From Hordeum vulgare subsp. vulgare (taxonomy: Eukaryota; Streptophyta; Magnoliopsida; Poales; Poaceae), in contig NC_058523.1 of NCBI RefSeq assembly GCF_904849725.1, forward strand, positions 166,762,689 to 166,826,688: a stretch of DNA of 64,000 nucleotides, given 5' to 3'. How positions within the stretch are numbered: the stretch's first letter is position 1; each line of letters begins with the position of its first letter. A model generated the notes under the pieces. That model did no database searches. It was given only the letters and a program-made list of their open reading frames with translations, and had not been told where the DNA came from. The translations under genes were made by a program, and so were the position numbers. Below are positions 62,093 to 64,000 of the stretch, in pieces.

Positions 62093-64000
62093 ATGTCAGG
62101 TGATGAATCACTAGGTTCTCATCAACTTAACTCATTTGCAGCGTTCCTCGAAGAAACTTTGCCAGGATCATCAGAATCTTCAAGAGTGCAAATTCCTCAG
62201 CAAAAGCATCAATTGAAGAAAATGGAAGATGATAGAAAGCAAAAAGGAGGAAAGAAACTTGAACAGAACACTGCAGTTGATATACCCGAAGACATATACG
62301 CTGACTACCGCACGCCAGATGAGGAAATATATGGCAAAGAACCCATGCCGAAGCGCAAAATAAGGCTTCAGAAAATAGAACGCAGGTGGACTAAGGAGTG
62401 GAAGGAACATCGCTATGTAACTCCAAAGTATGCGAAGAAATTCGCCCTGAAGCTACCTTGCAAGAGGCCTCCTCTTGGTAATCAATAGGTTGCACATCCC
62501 TCAAGTGTTGAAACAATTGAGGATTACCCTGAGGAGTAGACCATACACTTGTCCAAGCTACAGAGAAAAGCAGAAGCTGTAGTGAAGAAATTCAATGCGG
62601 AATCTGCTGCTGCCACTGTAGCCACCTCTTCTGCTGCTGAAGCTTCTGGTACAGCTATTCCTCAAATGAGGACTGTGCCAAAGAAACCAAAGACCTGAAT
62701 GCCTAAAGAGCAATTTCTTTAGAAGGCTGCACCAGCACCAAAACCTTCAACAGCACCACAGGCCTCAAAGCCTGAACAAAAGAAGATAGTCAAGCATCAG
62801 CCTCCTCATTCTAGCTCCTCTGTGCCATCTGTCACGAGCTGTGTGAAAAAGTCTTCACCAACTCTCTTGAAGACTAAAATGACTGCTGGAAGAGGCATCA
62901 GGCCCAATCCAAGGAATGTGATCAACATCCCTTCTGCATCAGAAGGAAGTGAAGAATTTGCCGATGAAACTCTTCAATCTATCATACGAAACAAGCAGGA
63001 ACGAGTTGCACAAGCCTCAGGCAGCTCTATTCCTCTTGCCATGGACCCCAATGTTCTGCTGGATTGCATCAATGTCTGGTATGAAGATCCAAACACTCCC
63101 ATTGATGACTTGAAGCTTCCCCCTGGTCTCAGTAGCATGGTTGCCACATTCATCAATGAGGCAAAATGGAAAGAGCAGCAAACCAAGCAAGCAAAGGCTG
63201 CAAAACTGAATAAGGAGAAATTCCTCAAACAGAATCTCCTCAATCTGACGCCTGAAGCTCTCGTTTCAACCCAGGCTAAACTGAAGACTTTGACAGAGAA
63301 GTACACGAAACTATCTGATCATCAAAGTCTCAAGGTGAATTTCATCAAGTTTGCAACTGATGCAATTGATGAATACAACAAGAAGGCTAGTCCTCCTGTG
63401 CCGCAAAAGCTACCGGAGTCCAGTTATCCGGTACAACTGACCAAAGAAGATAAAGCTGATGAACATGTTGTTGAGGAAATGCCTCAAGAAACTCCAACTG
63501 ATGAATCTGCTCCAACTAATTAAAATGGTCGAGCTGTTGAAACTGCCAGGACCAAGACTGCACCAGCTCCTGAAGAAAGAATTCCTTCACCTCAACCCTC
63601 AAAGGTGAAGAAGATGGTTCCGTCTGCATCAGACGTGAAGAACACCAAAGCTGCTCAGAAGGAAGCAAAGAAAAGAAAAGCTTCAATGACCACAGAATCC
63701 TCAGAGGCCAAGCGCCTGAAGGTTACTCAGACAGAGTCTTCAACTGCCCTAGTGGATGCTACACCTCTAAATGTATCTCCATCCTACGCACTGGTTCCCT
63801 TCAAAATTGACTATGTAATTCGAGAAGAAGATGAGGAAATGAAAGATGTTGAATCTGAAGAAATCATGGATGAGGAAATACAAACTGATGATATTCCTCA
63901 ATCCTCTATTCCTCAAAAGACATCTGATAATATGGATTGCACCACTCCAGTTTTCCATGATGACTTTTGGGAAGAGTATCATCACTCACCAAGGTCAACC
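62093..64000 (+). pseudogene. Extra sense gene downstream of SIRE-like pol (incomplete)
   Basis: From ATG at 62093 (MSGDESLGSHQLNSFAAFLE) one frame runs more than 630 codons to the window end, broken by stops at 62486, 62537, 62696, 62720 and 63521. The N-terminus is charged (KRKIRLQKIERRWTKEWKEH). The middle is Pro/Ala/Lys-rich, then a structured-looking part (DPNVLLDCINVWYEDPNTPI, LPPGLSSMVATFINEAKWKE) and a coiled-coil-like KAAKLNKEKFLKQNLLNLTP. The tail is Lys- then Glu-rich with a nuclear-signal-like KEAKKRKASM. There is no signal peptide or membrane helix, so it is not an obvious env. I recognise no domain. It occupies the place of the extra or env-like gene of SIRE elements. Confidence 0.65.

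Larger units (their letters stand above)
50370..64000 (+). mobile_element. SIRE-like Copia retrotransposon with extra sense gene (3' end outside window)
   Basis: The parts on the plus strand are a 5' LTR (50370-51703), PBS, gag interrupted by a 4.07 kb solo LTR, protease, internally deleted integrase, RT, a lost RNase H, then a promoter-like region and a long extra gene reaching the window end. The RT text (DIIFG, MSMTGELKFFL) and the extra downstream gene fit the SIRE/Maximus group. The bases before the LTR are GAACG; the matching copy would be beyond the window. The whole element is saturated with TTCCTCA/TGAGGAA. Confidence 0.85.

Overview
This 64 kb window looks like intergenic DNA from a Triticeae grass (wheat, Aegilops, barley or rye group). 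The evidence is the transposon families present: an Angela/BARE/WIS-type Copia, a Sabrina/WHAM-type Gypsy, a chromodomain Gypsy, a Tat-lineage Gypsy with an antisense extra gene, two CACTA DNA transposons, and a SIRE-like Copia. I see no intact host gene. Almost every coding region belongs to a transposon and carries stop codons or frameshifts. Family names rest on recognised sequence, not on a database search; lineage calls (from domains and primer-binding sites) are firmer than family names.

Layout. (1) 1-18711: Angela-like Copia on the minus strand. Its 3' LTR is cut by the window start and its 5' LTR is 16890-18711. A chromodomain Gypsy (1618-11980, minus, perfect TTATG target duplication) is nested in it. 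(2) 18712-~22700: 3' internal part, one LTR and PBS of a Sabrina-like Gypsy on the plus strand, in the unusual order interior-LTR-PBS. (3) ~22700-50089: 3' half of a Tat-lineage Gypsy on the plus strand (end of RT, two RNase H domains, integrase, antisense extra gene, 3' LTR). It is split by two complete CACTA elements: 24040-36278 (TSD AGC) and 39328-45378 (TSD CGG). (4) 50090-50369: a plus-strand Angela gag scrap. (5) 50370-64000: a SIRE-like Copia on the plus strand (5' LTR, gag, protease, deleted integrase, RT, then an extra sense gene behind its own TATA box, running off the window). A probable 4.07 kb solo Gypsy LTR (52353-56426) sits in its gag.

How the genes fit together. CACTA-1 has the usual pair: a TNP2-type transposase and a second multi-exon gene with an Ulp1-like C-terminal domain whose catalytic residues appear lost. 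It also carries a small RNase-H1-N-terminal/viroplasmin-like ORF with a membrane tail and a captured tetraspanin exon. CACTA-2 carries no transposase that I can see. Instead it has a mosaic transcription unit that joins a NAC-domain fragment to a thioredoxin-h exon, as in a Pack-type element.

Most noteworthy: (a) TTCCTCA/TGAGGAA occurs about 50 times in the ~9.6 kb of the SIRE-like Copia, in LTR, all coding frames and the extra gene, and I found none in the solo LTR inserted in it; (b) a palindrome at the same offset in two different Gypsy LTR families whose two arms differ in a base-pair-preserving way; (c) a telo-box array just upstream of the second CACTA-1 gene; (d) a related module upstream of both CACTA-1 genes; (e) the captured host gene fragments. 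All counts were made by eye and are approximate.
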